From PALSA-1316 sp964499365 (GTDB taxonomy: Bacteria; Nitrospirota; Thermodesulfovibrionia; Thermodesulfovibrionales; UBA6898): DNA of 64,000 nt. The notes beneath the pieces are model-generated. The model worked only from the letters and a program-made list of their open reading frames with translations. It made no database searches and had not been told where the DNA came from. Position numbers and translations under genes: made by a program. Of the stretch, positions 42,616-49,735 are shown piece after piece (the first letter of the stretch is position 1; every line of letters starts with the position of its first letter). The stretch is taken from contig CAZCKU010000009.1 in the NCBI GenBank assembly GCA_964499365.1, forward strand, positions 62,001-126,000. The letters run 5' to 3'.

Positions 42616-43775
42616 CCCCGTATCGCCTCTATCGGCTGTACGCGGGAAGCCTTCCACGCAGGGTAGATGCCCGAGCAGATGCCGACCGCCACCGCAAAGG
42701 CAAGACTCGCCCCCGCCATGCCCGCATCAAATCGTGCCATGCTGCCGGCCGGTGCATAGGGCATTATCCTGCGGACGAACAGGCCGATAAGATCGTTCCC
42801 GGCTACGGATACCACGATGCCTGCAAGCCCCCCGCTCATTGTCAGCAGCATGCCCTCCACCAGGATTATCCTGAAGATGTCAGACCGGGAGGCCCCGATT
42901 GCGCGCATCATCCCGATTTCCTGGGTGCGTTCGAAGACAGCCATCAGCATGGCGTTCATGACGCCGACAGCGCTTACGATAACCGCTATGAAGGCTATCG
43001 ACAGGCCCAGGACCTTCGCAGAGGCAGCGAGCGACGAGATACTGCTCATCACCTGGTTCATGGTCACGATCTGTATCCCGGGTACCTGCTCCGCCAGCCC
43101 GTCGGTTATTTTCGACAGCATCACCGGGTCCTTCACCTTCACCCCGATTGCCGTCGCGCCCGAGGGCTTCCTGAATATGGCCTGTGCGGCCTTCACCGGC
43201 ATATAGATAAACGCATCGTCCTGGCTCCCGGTCTTCTTCAGGATACCGGATATACGGAAGGAGGCGTTGACGTTCGGGTAGTTGATGGTATCGCCGGCCT
43301 TGAGCCCCTGATGGGCGGCCATCTCGGCACCAACGATGATTTCGTGGTCATCCTTCGGAACGGCACCGTCGATCTGCCACTGGGGCTTGAGCTGCAGGAC
43401 CTTCTCCATCTCCATACCATAGACAAGATCAACCCGGTCCCCTGCAGGGTTCGGAAGCTGGGCGACCAGGATGGGCGACGCAAATTCAATGCCTTCAAGG
43501 TACGCTATTTTTTCCATGACCGCGAGGTCAAGAAACTTGGGGATGATGGAGCCATGCAGCACCAGCGACGCCACCTCATGCGGGCACCCGGACGGTACAA
43601 CCATGAAATGGATGCCGGTCCGCTGCAGTTCCCTCGCGAGGCCCCGTTCAAACCCCTTGTTGAAAGACAGGATCGAAAAGAGCACGGCCACCGACGTGGC
43701 GATCCCGAAGAGGGCCAGCAGGCTTCTCGTGCGGTGACGGTTTAGGTTCTGAAAGGCGAGCCGCAGAAAAACCAC
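42612..43775 (-). CDS. FtsX/MacB-family ABC permease
   Basis: A 387-residue permease. TM1 is at about residues 17-37; a large periplasmic domain (MacB-PCD type) spans about 40-260; three more helices lie at the C-terminus, including GLSIAFIAVIVSAVGVMNAMLMAVFERTQEIGMMRAIGASRSDIFRI, in the FtsX style. The start is GTG at 43775, overlapping the stop of the lipoprotein gene. It forms an operon lipoprotein-permease-ATPase. Confidence 0.92.
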   Translation of the reverse strand: MVFLRLAFQNLNRHRTRSLLALFGIATSVAVLFSILSFNKGFERGLARELQRTGIHFMVVPSGCPHEVASLVLHGSIIPKFLDLAVMEKIAYLEGIEFASPILVAQLPNPAGDRVDLVYGMEMEKVLQLKPQWQIDGAVPKDDHEIIVGAEMAAHQGLKAGDTINYPNVNASFRISGILKKTGSQDDAFIYMPVKAAQAIFRKPSGATAIGVKVKDPVMLSKITDGLAEQVPGIQIVTMNQVMSSISSLAASAKVLGLSIAFIAVIVSAVGVMNAMLMAVFERTQEIGMMRAIGASRSDIFRIILVEGMLLTMSGGLAGIVVSVAGNDLIGLFVRRIMPYAPAGSMARFDAGMAGASLAFAVAVGICSGIYPAWKASRVQPIEAIRG

Positions 43776-44137
43776 TATCTGATCTCAACCCCTTCGGCCA
43801 CAATCTGCAGTTCTCCCTGAACACGGGCGACGAGGCCGGTGACCCTGGCCGTCCGGTCTATCCGGGGCGGCAACGTCATATTGTGCGGCGCAAGGTTGAT
43901 AAAGACCTGCCCGGTGTCGTCCTGCAGCACAAACCAGCAGCCGTTCGATCCGCACTGGGTATTTACCTTCCCCTCGAGCGTCACTTTTTTCCCTTCACTG
44001 GTGCTGTCAAGAAAGATATCCTTGATCTTGACGGAGGCCGTCTTGCCGTCCACGCCGGCTCCGTATTTCTCCGAAGAACAGCCAAGGAGAGAAGAAACAA
44101 CAACTACTGCCAGAACAACCGAGAGAATCTTTTTCAT
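43775..44137 (-). CDS. OB-fold-like lipoprotein
   Basis: A 120-residue lipoprotein (lipobox LLGC, Cys20). The mature part looks like a small beta-barrel: VTLEGKVNTQCGSNGCWFVL, TGQVFINLAPHNM, TARVTGLVARVQGELQIVAEGVEI. The CGSNGCWF pattern resembles DUF4920 / OB-fold periplasmic proteins. The start at 44137 follows GGTGAGG; a longer frame lacks a signal sequence. It is the first gene of the FtsX/ABC operon and may be the periplasmic subunit or cargo. Confidence 0.75.
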   Translation of the reverse strand: MKKILSVVLAVVVVSSLLGCSSEKYGAGVDGKTASVKIKDIFLDSTSEGKKVTLEGKVNTQCGSNGCWFVLQDDTGQVFINLAPHNMTLPPRIDRTARVTGLVARVQGELQIVAEGVEIR

Positions 44138-44275
44138 CCAATACCTCACCAATAAAATATCGCAGGCGTACCTATCAAATGTCTTATGATGCATGCTACG
44201 TATGAAGAAATTATGAATGACAAGAAGGAAAGCGGTTCCTTCTTCCCATGAAACATTTCGAAAGCACGTCCCGGT

Positions 44276-45991
44276 CTATGCAGCCAATCCCCGTGGCAGA
44301 CCGATAAGCACGGTCGTTCCCCGACCTTCCTCGCTGTCCAGTCTTATATAACCGCTATGCTGGTCGATAATCTGTTTGACGATGTAGAGACCCAGTCCCG
44401 TCCCCTTTCCTTTCTCCTTTGTCGTATAAAACGGCAAAAAGATCTGGTGCCTGATACTGTCCCTGATACCGTGGCCTGTATCGGAAAAGGAAATCTCCGC
44501 AAATTTTCCGTCTGCCGATATCCCTGTTGCCATCGTGAGTATGCCCTGCTTCTCCATGGCATGGAGTGCATTGATCTGCAGATTCCTGACCACCTGTTCA
44601 AGCAGCATCTCATCCCCGTGTATGATAATGTCTTCGCCTGAGTAATTTCTTATCACTGTGCACATCTTAAACATGCCGCTTACGACAAGCAGTTCCGTGA
44701 CGCGGTCAAGGAACCGGTGGAGAGGAATTGCCTTCATCGCCGGGGTCTGAGGTCTGCCGAGTGCCAGAAGATTATTGGCATGGAGCTTCAGACGCTGGGT
44801 TTGTGAGCTGAAGACCTCGGCACACTTCGTTGTAAACTCGTTATGACTTTCCTCCATGAGAAGCAGCTCCGAATATCCCAGCAAGCTGCTCAGGATATTA
44901 TTGATCTCGTGACCGATGCTTCCGGCAATAACCGATACGGTCGCCATCTTCTCGGAGTCAACCAACTGCGCCTGCATGGCCCTCCGCTCCGAAATATCCC
45001 GCACAAACCCGGTTATCATCAGGCTGTTGTCAGCCCCCGAGACTGAGAGGGTGATCTCCATGGGGAAAACAGACCCATCCCTGCGCACCCCCTCGATTTC
45101 AAGGGGGTCGCCGCACCCCCCGTCCACACACTGCAGGCACGCGGCCTGCGCGGCCTGATACGTAACATGATCCTTTTCCTGAATGAGTTCGAGCAGGGAT
45201 TTCCCGAGTATGCTTTTGCCTGTCCAGCCGAATATCCGCTCCGCCGCATGGTTGAAAAGAACGATCCTGCCGTTAGGCTCCACCGAAATAATGCCGTCGT
45301 GCGCGGACCTGACAAGGCTGCGATATTTTGCCTGCGACCTCACGATCTCCTGGTGCTGACGGTCGATACGCATCGACGCCCTCCACACTATGCCGAAGAG
45401 AGTTACATACAGAAGGCTAAAGCCGGCAGCGATCGTTTTCCAGACCAGGCCTTTCCTCTGGTCAATAGCACGAGAAAGGTCGAGAACGTTCTGGTAAATC
45501 TCGAAGACCGCGTTCACTCCCCCGCCGGACGTTAATGACACAGGCACATAAAGTTCCAGCAGTCTGGCGTGATTCTTTTCCGAGGCATGCTCCCGCTTTG
45601 GCAGGGAACTGATCCCGGATACTACTCCGCCGGACAGTGCCTCCTTAAGATCACGGTTGTCAGCATATTTCATACCGACTGCGTCCCTGTTGTCAGCCCA
45701 CAACACCGTGCCGTCGGTTCCCCATATCTTGATCCTCTCAACATTCCTCCCCAGGGTAAGATGTTCGACCCGACCGGAAAACCGATCATAGTCCTCCCCT
45801 GTCTTGGCTGCGAGGAAGTCTTCGGGAACGAATTCATGACGTGCCTCCTCGATAACAAGGGCGGCGGTCGTCTGTTTTGACTCCTCAACCATAAAACGCT
45901 CAAGGCTGTTGGTAATGATAAAGCCCAGTGACAATCCGAAGACGCAAAAAGCCACAAGACAGATCAGGGAGAATTTCTGGAGAAGTGTCAT
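44276..45991 (-). CDS. PAS-domain membrane sensor histidine kinase
   Basis: A 571-residue kinase. TM1 is at about residues 8-28, a periplasmic sensor of about 160 residues follows, then TM2 at about 188-206; there is no HAMP. The PAS domain is at about 225-345 (KYRSLVRSAHDGIISVEPNGR). HisKA has GSIGHEINNILSSLLGYSE and the ATPase has an N-box NLQINALHAM, DTGHGIRD and GKGTGLGLYIV. No response regulator gene is adjacent, so it is an orphan kinase. It is divergent from terC. Confidence 0.93.
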   Translation of the reverse strand: MTLLQKFSLICLVAFCVFGLSLGFIITNSLERFMVEESKQTTAALVIEEARHEFVPEDFLAAKTGEDYDRFSGRVEHLTLGRNVERIKIWGTDGTVLWADNRDAVGMKYADNRDLKEALSGGVVSGISSLPKREHASEKNHARLLELYVPVSLTSGGGVNAVFEIYQNVLDLSRAIDQRKGLVWKTIAAGFSLLYVTLFGIVWRASMRIDRQHQEIVRSQAKYRSLVRSAHDGIISVEPNGRIVLFNHAAERIFGWTGKSILGKSLLELIQEKDHVTYQAAQAACLQCVDGGCGDPLEIEGVRRDGSVFPMEITLSVSGADNSLMITGFVRDISERRAMQAQLVDSEKMATVSVIAGSIGHEINNILSSLLGYSELLLMEESHNEFTTKCAEVFSSQTQRLKLHANNLLALGRPQTPAMKAIPLHRFLDRVTELLVVSGMFKMCTVIRNYSGEDIIIHGDEMLLEQVVRNLQINALHAMEKQGILTMATGISADGKFAEISFSDTGHGIRDSIRHQIFLPFYTTKEKGKGTGLGLYIVKQIIDQHSGYIRLDSEEGRGTTVLIGLPRGLAA

Positions 45992-46170
45992 CCCTGACGC
46001 CCTCTCAAACGTGCCGCATCCCGGGGCAGATAAAAAATGCAGTGGATAAAAGTATGATGCATTAAGGATACGTTAACACAGATTTTACAAATCTGAAAAC
46101 CCTCTCCGCATAGCGGAAACAGGAATGGTACAGCAACAGCGTCCCGGTTACGGAGGCATGGGATGACTTG

Positions 46171-46179
46171 TGCTACAAT
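46171..46179 (+). promoter_or_regulatory. Possible extended -10 promoter of terC
   Basis: TGCTACAAT is an extended -10 (TG-N-TACAAT), 61 bases before the terC start. There is no good -35. The rest of 45992-46240 holds no gene and no visible yybP-ykoY aptamer. Confidence 0.35.
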
Positions 46180-46240
46180 TAACTGCTTTTCGTTTGCCCG
46201 GATGACAATTTGATGCTGAAAGTTCATTGAAGGAGATACC

Positions 46241-46963
46241 ATGGAATGGATAACTGACCCGCAGATATGGATTAGTCTCGCCACCCTGACCGCACTGGAG
46301 ATTATCCTCGGGATCGACAACATCGTCGTAATCTCGATTCTCTCGAACAAGCTGCCTCACGACCAGCAGGCCCGCGCGCGCTCCATCGGTATCGGCCTGG
46401 CCCTGATAACCCGCATCCTGCTTCTGCTGAGCATCGTCTGGCTTGCAGGCCTCACGGAACCCCTCTTTACCGTACTGAACAACGCCATCTCGGTCCGCGA
46501 TATCATCATGCTCGGCGGCGGACTCTTCCTCCTCGTCAAGGGCACGCACGAAATACACGGCGTGTTCGAAAAGGAAGAAGACGCTCGCTCCCTGCAGGGC
46601 ACCTGCTCGTTCAAGGCCGTCATTACGCAGATCGTCGCCCTGGACATCGTCTTCTCGCTTGATTCTGTCATCACGGCAGTCGGCATGGCCCAGCAGATCG
46701 GAGTCATGGTGGCTGCCGTCATCATTGCCCTCGTCATCATGCTTGTCGCTGCCGGCACGATCAGCGCCTTTATTCACAAGCACCCTTCACTGAAGATGCT
46801 CGCCCTGAGTTTTCTCCTGATGGTCGGCGTGACACTCGTCGCCGAGGGACTTGAATTCCATTTCCCCAAAGGGTATATCTATTTTGCCATGGCCTTCTCG
46901 GGAATTGTCGAAACGCTGAACCTGGTTGCGGGTAACAGAAAAAAAGAGGCGGGGGCCGCTTGA
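46241..46963 (+). CDS. TerC-family membrane protein (YjbE type)
   Basis: A 240-residue inner-membrane protein with about seven helices. The two charged membrane motifs of the family are LEIILGIDNIVVIS and LDIVFSLDSVITAVG, whose Asp residues are thought to bind metal. TerC members such as Alx and YkoY have been linked to Mn2+ export. A GAAGGAG Shine-Dalgarno precedes the ATG. It is directly upstream of a Mn2+ riboswitch that controls the next gene. Confidence 0.92.
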   Translation: MEWITDPQIWISLATLTALEIILGIDNIVVISILSNKLPHDQQARARSIGIGLALITRILLLLSIVWLAGLTEPLFTVLNNAISVRDIIMLGGGLFLLVKGTHEIHGVFEKEEDARSLQGTCSFKAVITQIVALDIVFSLDSVITAVGMAQQIGVMVAAVIIALVIMLVAAGTISAFIHKHPSLKMLALSFLLMVGVTLVAEGLEFHFPKGYIYFAMAFSGIVETLNLVAGNRKKEAGAA

Positions 46964-46994
46964 CTTGCCTTCGGGCATTTGCTATCGTAAAACA

Positions 46995-47089
46995 TTGAAG
47001 GGGAGTAGCTGAATCGCTGGCTGTCGTCAACACGGTCTGAACAGACCCGGCACCGGCGGTTAGGTAACACTAACAAGCAAGACCTTTAT
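46995..47089 (+). promoter_or_regulatory. yybP-ykoY (Mn2+) riboswitch aptamer
   Basis: The conserved GGGGAGTAGC follows the 5' strand of P1 (TGAAGG). GTCGTCAACAC comes next, then hairpin GGTCTG-AA-CAGACC, CACCGGC, hairpin TTAG-GTAACA-CTAA and finally AAGCAAGACCTTT, whose CCTTT closes P1. The order matches the yybP-ykoY family, whose ligand is Mn2+. The same CCTTTA is the left arm of a terminator (47079-47126), so ligand binding should prevent termination: an ON switch for the genes after it, first of which is htpX. Confidence 0.92.
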
Positions 47090-47126
47090 CGCAGCAGTCT
47101 GTACTGCCACGGTAAAGGTCTTTTTT
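47079..47126 (+). terminator. Riboswitch-controlled terminator
   Basis: AAGACCTTTA at 47079-47088 pairs perfectly with TAAAGGTCTT at 47113-47122, with an inner stem GCAGT-CTGT-ACTGC, and Ts run to 47126. The left arm overlaps the 3' strand of aptamer P1, so the two structures exclude each other. Confidence 0.92.
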
Positions 47127-47153
47127 ATTGGGCAGAACCCAGGGAGGTTGTAC

Positions 47154-48023
47154 ATGAATAGTCTCAAGACGATGGTCCTTATGGTAACACTGACGCTGAT
47201 GCTGGTCTTTGTCGGGGGCCTGCTCGGAGGAAAGACCGGGATGACGGTCGCCCTTCTGCTGGCCTTCGGTATGAACTTTATATCGTACTGGTTCAGTGAT
47301 AAGATTGTACTGAGGATGTATAAGGCAGAAGAAGTGACAGAGAGGGATCAACCCGCACTCTACGGCATGGTCCGGCGGCTCGCGCAGAGGGCCGGACTGC
47401 CGATGCCGCGGGTCTACCTAATCCCGGATGAATCGCCGAACGCCTTTGCGACGGGACGCAACCCGGAGCATGCGGCGGTCGCGGTCACAACCGGCATCAT
47501 GCGGGTGCTGTCGCCGGGCGAACTCGAAGGCGTTGTTGCCCATGAACTTGCCCATATCAGAAACCGCGACATCCTGGTGGGAACGGTCGCAGCCGCCCTT
47601 GCCGGCGCCATAAGTTACCTGGCCCAGATGGCACAGTGGTCGATGCTCTTTGGCGGCAGACATGATGATGAAGGCGAAGGCAGCAATCCGGTTGCCGCAC
47701 TGGTCATGATGATCGTCGGACCGATTGCAGCGATGCTGGTGCAGATGGCGATCTCGCGGTCGCGTGAGTATGGAGCCGACGCAGGAGGAGCAGAGATATC
47801 AGGCAACCCGCTGCACCTTGCGGGCGCCCTGAGAAAACTCCAGGCCGCGTCCGGGAGAATTCCAATGGACGCCAACCCCGCAACGTCGCACATGTTCATC
47901 GTCAGTCCGCTGTCCGGCGGAGGACTGTTGAAGCTGTTCAGTACCCATCCGCCGCTGGAAGAGAGGATCGCGCGGCTGGAGTCCATGAGGCCGGGGCAAA
48001 CATTCGCGGGGATGGCATCATAA
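47154..48023 (+). CDS. htpX: HtpX-type membrane zinc metalloprotease
   Basis: A 289-residue M48 protease. Two N-terminal membrane helices (TMVLMVTLTLMLVFVGG, MTVALLLAFGMNFISYWF) are followed by the catalytic VVAHELAHIRNRD (HExxH) and the third zinc ligand in SREYGADAGGAE. HtpX degrades damaged or misfolded membrane proteins. The ATG at 47154 follows GGGAGG. The gene starts 27 bases after the riboswitch terminator, so its expression should respond to Mn2+. Confidence 0.95.
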   Translation: MNSLKTMVLMVTLTLMLVFVGGLLGGKTGMTVALLLAFGMNFISYWFSDKIVLRMYKAEEVTERDQPALYGMVRRLAQRAGLPMPRVYLIPDESPNAFATGRNPEHAAVAVTTGIMRVLSPGELEGVVAHELAHIRNRDILVGTVAAALAGAISYLAQMAQWSMLFGGRHDDEGEGSNPVAALVMMIVGPIAAMLVQMAISRSREYGADAGGAEISGNPLHLAGALRKLQAASGRIPMDANPATSHMFIVSPLSGGGLLKLFSTHPPLEERIARLESMRPGQTFAGMAS

Positions 48024-48151
48024 GACCTGCTTTGTCCGGAACGGCGCGGTGAATACCGCAGGCCTCCGGTATAGCGGCGCTCAATACGTACTGACCCCAG
48101 GCTGTCGGCCCGGGCACGCACCATTACATTTTTCAAGAAAGGGAGGAACAG

Positions 48152-48451
48152 ATGAAACCGAGTGAGAGAGAAGCGGAGTACATCGCAAAGATGGAGTTTG
48201 ACAAAAAGAAGAAGATCGAGGAGGAAAAACACCGGCAACTGAAAGAAGAAGAAAAGAAAAGGCTCAAAGAACTGCACCACATGAAATGTCCCAAGTGCGG
48301 CATGGAGTTGATAGAGATTGATTACAAAAGCATCAAGATTGACAAGTGTTCGGAATGCGAGGGAATCTGGCTGGACGCCGGGGAGCTTGATGCGGTGGCA
48401 AAACTCGAAAAATCTGGACTGGATAAACTTTTCAGCGTATTTTCAAAGTAA
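48152..48451 (+). CDS. TFIIB-type zinc-ribbon protein
   Basis: A 99-residue protein. The first half is a highly charged helix rich in Lys/Glu (EEEKHRQLKEEEKKRLKEL). The second half is a four-Cys zinc ribbon, MKCPKCGMELIEIDYKSIKI then DKCSECEGIWLDAGELD, matching the zf-TFIIB family of small bacterial proteins of unknown function. AAGGGAGG precedes the ATG. The 128-bp gap after htpX contains a small hairpin but no T-run, so read-through from the riboswitch transcript is possible. Confidence 0.85.
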   Translation: MKPSEREAEYIAKMEFDKKKKIEEEKHRQLKEEEKKRLKELHHMKCPKCGMELIEIDYKSIKIDKCSECEGIWLDAGELDAVAKLEKSGLDKLFSVFSK

Positions 48452-48503
48452 CATGCTGAAAGGCAGGCTGGATTATATGGCAGCGGACAAAGGGAGGGGA
48501 ATC

Positions 48504-48950
48504 ATGAATGCGATAATTCTCAGCCTGATAAGTCTCGTGATTTTGTCGGGCAGTGCCCTGGCCGGCGATGTTACCTACACGACGCATATCAAGCAGCTTT
48601 TCGAGCAGCAGTGCGGAGCCTGCCACGGCTCAGACGCACCTGAGCATGACGCCTTCAGGAAGGAAAAAGATAAATTCACCAAAGAATCAAAAGGCCCCAG
48701 AATGGACAGCTATACGCATCTTGTGTCATTTACCGGCTGGCCCTATACGGGAGCCCTGATGAGAAGGCTTGATGACGGAGCCAATACCAAAGACAGAAAA
48801 CCCGGCAATATGTATCAGTACCTCGGCGCCGACGATACAGGGCGTCAGAGGAATCTCGGGGCCATCCACGAATGGGTCGGCAGCTGGTCTCTGAAGCGGT
48901 GGACCGATGTGACAAAAGAAGACCTCAGCGGGATAAAGATCCCACTCTGA
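48504..48950 (+). CDS. Small c-type cytochrome-like periplasmic protein
   Basis: A 148-residue secreted protein with a signal peptide (LSLISLVILSGSALAG). One heme site is near the mature N-terminus (QQCGACHGSDAP). The rest carries conserved-looking Trp/Tyr segments (LVSFTGWPYTGALMRRLDDG, AIHEWVGSWSLKRW) that recall cytochromes found in multiheme clusters. GGGAGGGG supports the start at 48504 over a longer frame. Its TGA overlaps the next ATG (TGATG), coupling it to the GDT1-type transporter. Confidence 0.82.
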   Translation: MNAIILSLISLVILSGSALAGDVTYTTHIKQLFEQQCGACHGSDAPEHDAFRKEKDKFTKESKGPRMDSYTHLVSFTGWPYTGALMRRLDDGANTKDRKPGNMYQYLGADDTGRQRNLGAIHEWVGSWSLKRWTDVTKEDLSGIKIPL

Positions 48951-49648
48951 TGACGGCGTTCGTCGCGTCCCTGCTCTTTGTGGTGCTGGCCGAGATGGGA
49001 GATAAGACCCAGCTCCTTGCCATGGCCTTTGCCTGCAAGTTCCGGTGGCAGACGGTGATGTGGGGAGTTTTTGTGGCGACAGCGGCCAACCACCTGCTGG
49101 CCGCTGCAGCAGGCAGCTATCTTGCCTCGATTGTGCCTCTGTACTATATAAAGACCGCGGCAGCAGTGTCCTTCATAATCTTCGGCCTGTGGACGATCAG
49201 AGGGGACACCCTGGAAGACGAGGACAGGAAATATACCTTCAGCCCGTTCTGGACAGTAACGATAGCCTTTTTCATGGCCGAGATGGGGGACAAGACACAG
49301 CTTGCCACCATCGCCCTTGCCGTCGAATACAACACCATCATTACCGTGTGGATGGGAACGACGCTCGGTATGATCATCTCGAACGGCTTTGGCATTATCG
49401 TCGGCAACGTCATGGGAAAACATATCCCTGAACGGGCGATCAAATGGGGAGCGGCACTGATATTCATTGCCTTCGGCGGTTATGGCCTATACGAAAACCT
49501 GCCCGGAGATATCTGGAGCCCGGCGGTCCTTGCCGCAGGCGTTCTTGTTTTGTCGGCTGCAATGTACGCCGCAGCCAGATCAGGAGCGGGGAGACCGAGT
49601 CAGCTCCCTGCATGTGAAAACACTGAAACAGCATCATCCGGGAAGTGA
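48950..49648 (+). CDS. TMEM165/GDT1-family (UPF0016) cation transporter
   Basis: A 232-residue inner-membrane protein with six helices in two halves, each with the family motif: LAEMGDKTQLLAMAFA and MAEMGDKTQLATIALA. GDT1/MneA proteins export Mn2+ or exchange Ca2+. The start at 48950 overlaps the stop of the cytochrome gene; a longer frame from 48872 lies inside that gene. It belongs with terC, the Mn2+ riboswitch and the P-type ATPase as a third probable metal-export component. Confidence 0.94.
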   Translation: MTAFVASLLFVVLAEMGDKTQLLAMAFACKFRWQTVMWGVFVATAANHLLAAAAGSYLASIVPLYYIKTAAAVSFIIFGLWTIRGDTLEDEDRKYTFSPFWTVTIAFFMAEMGDKTQLATIALAVEYNTIITVWMGTTLGMIISNGFGIIVGNVMGKHIPERAIKWGAALIFIAFGGYGLYENLPGDIWSPAVLAAGVLVLSAAMYAAARSGAGRPSQLPACENTETASSGK

Positions 49649-49735
49649 CAGTCCCGAGTTTATGGGGTGAGGTATCCATGAATTGTTCGACTGAATTTCA
49701 TGGAGCTGGGAGCTGAACGTGGACAGGAGCTATTA

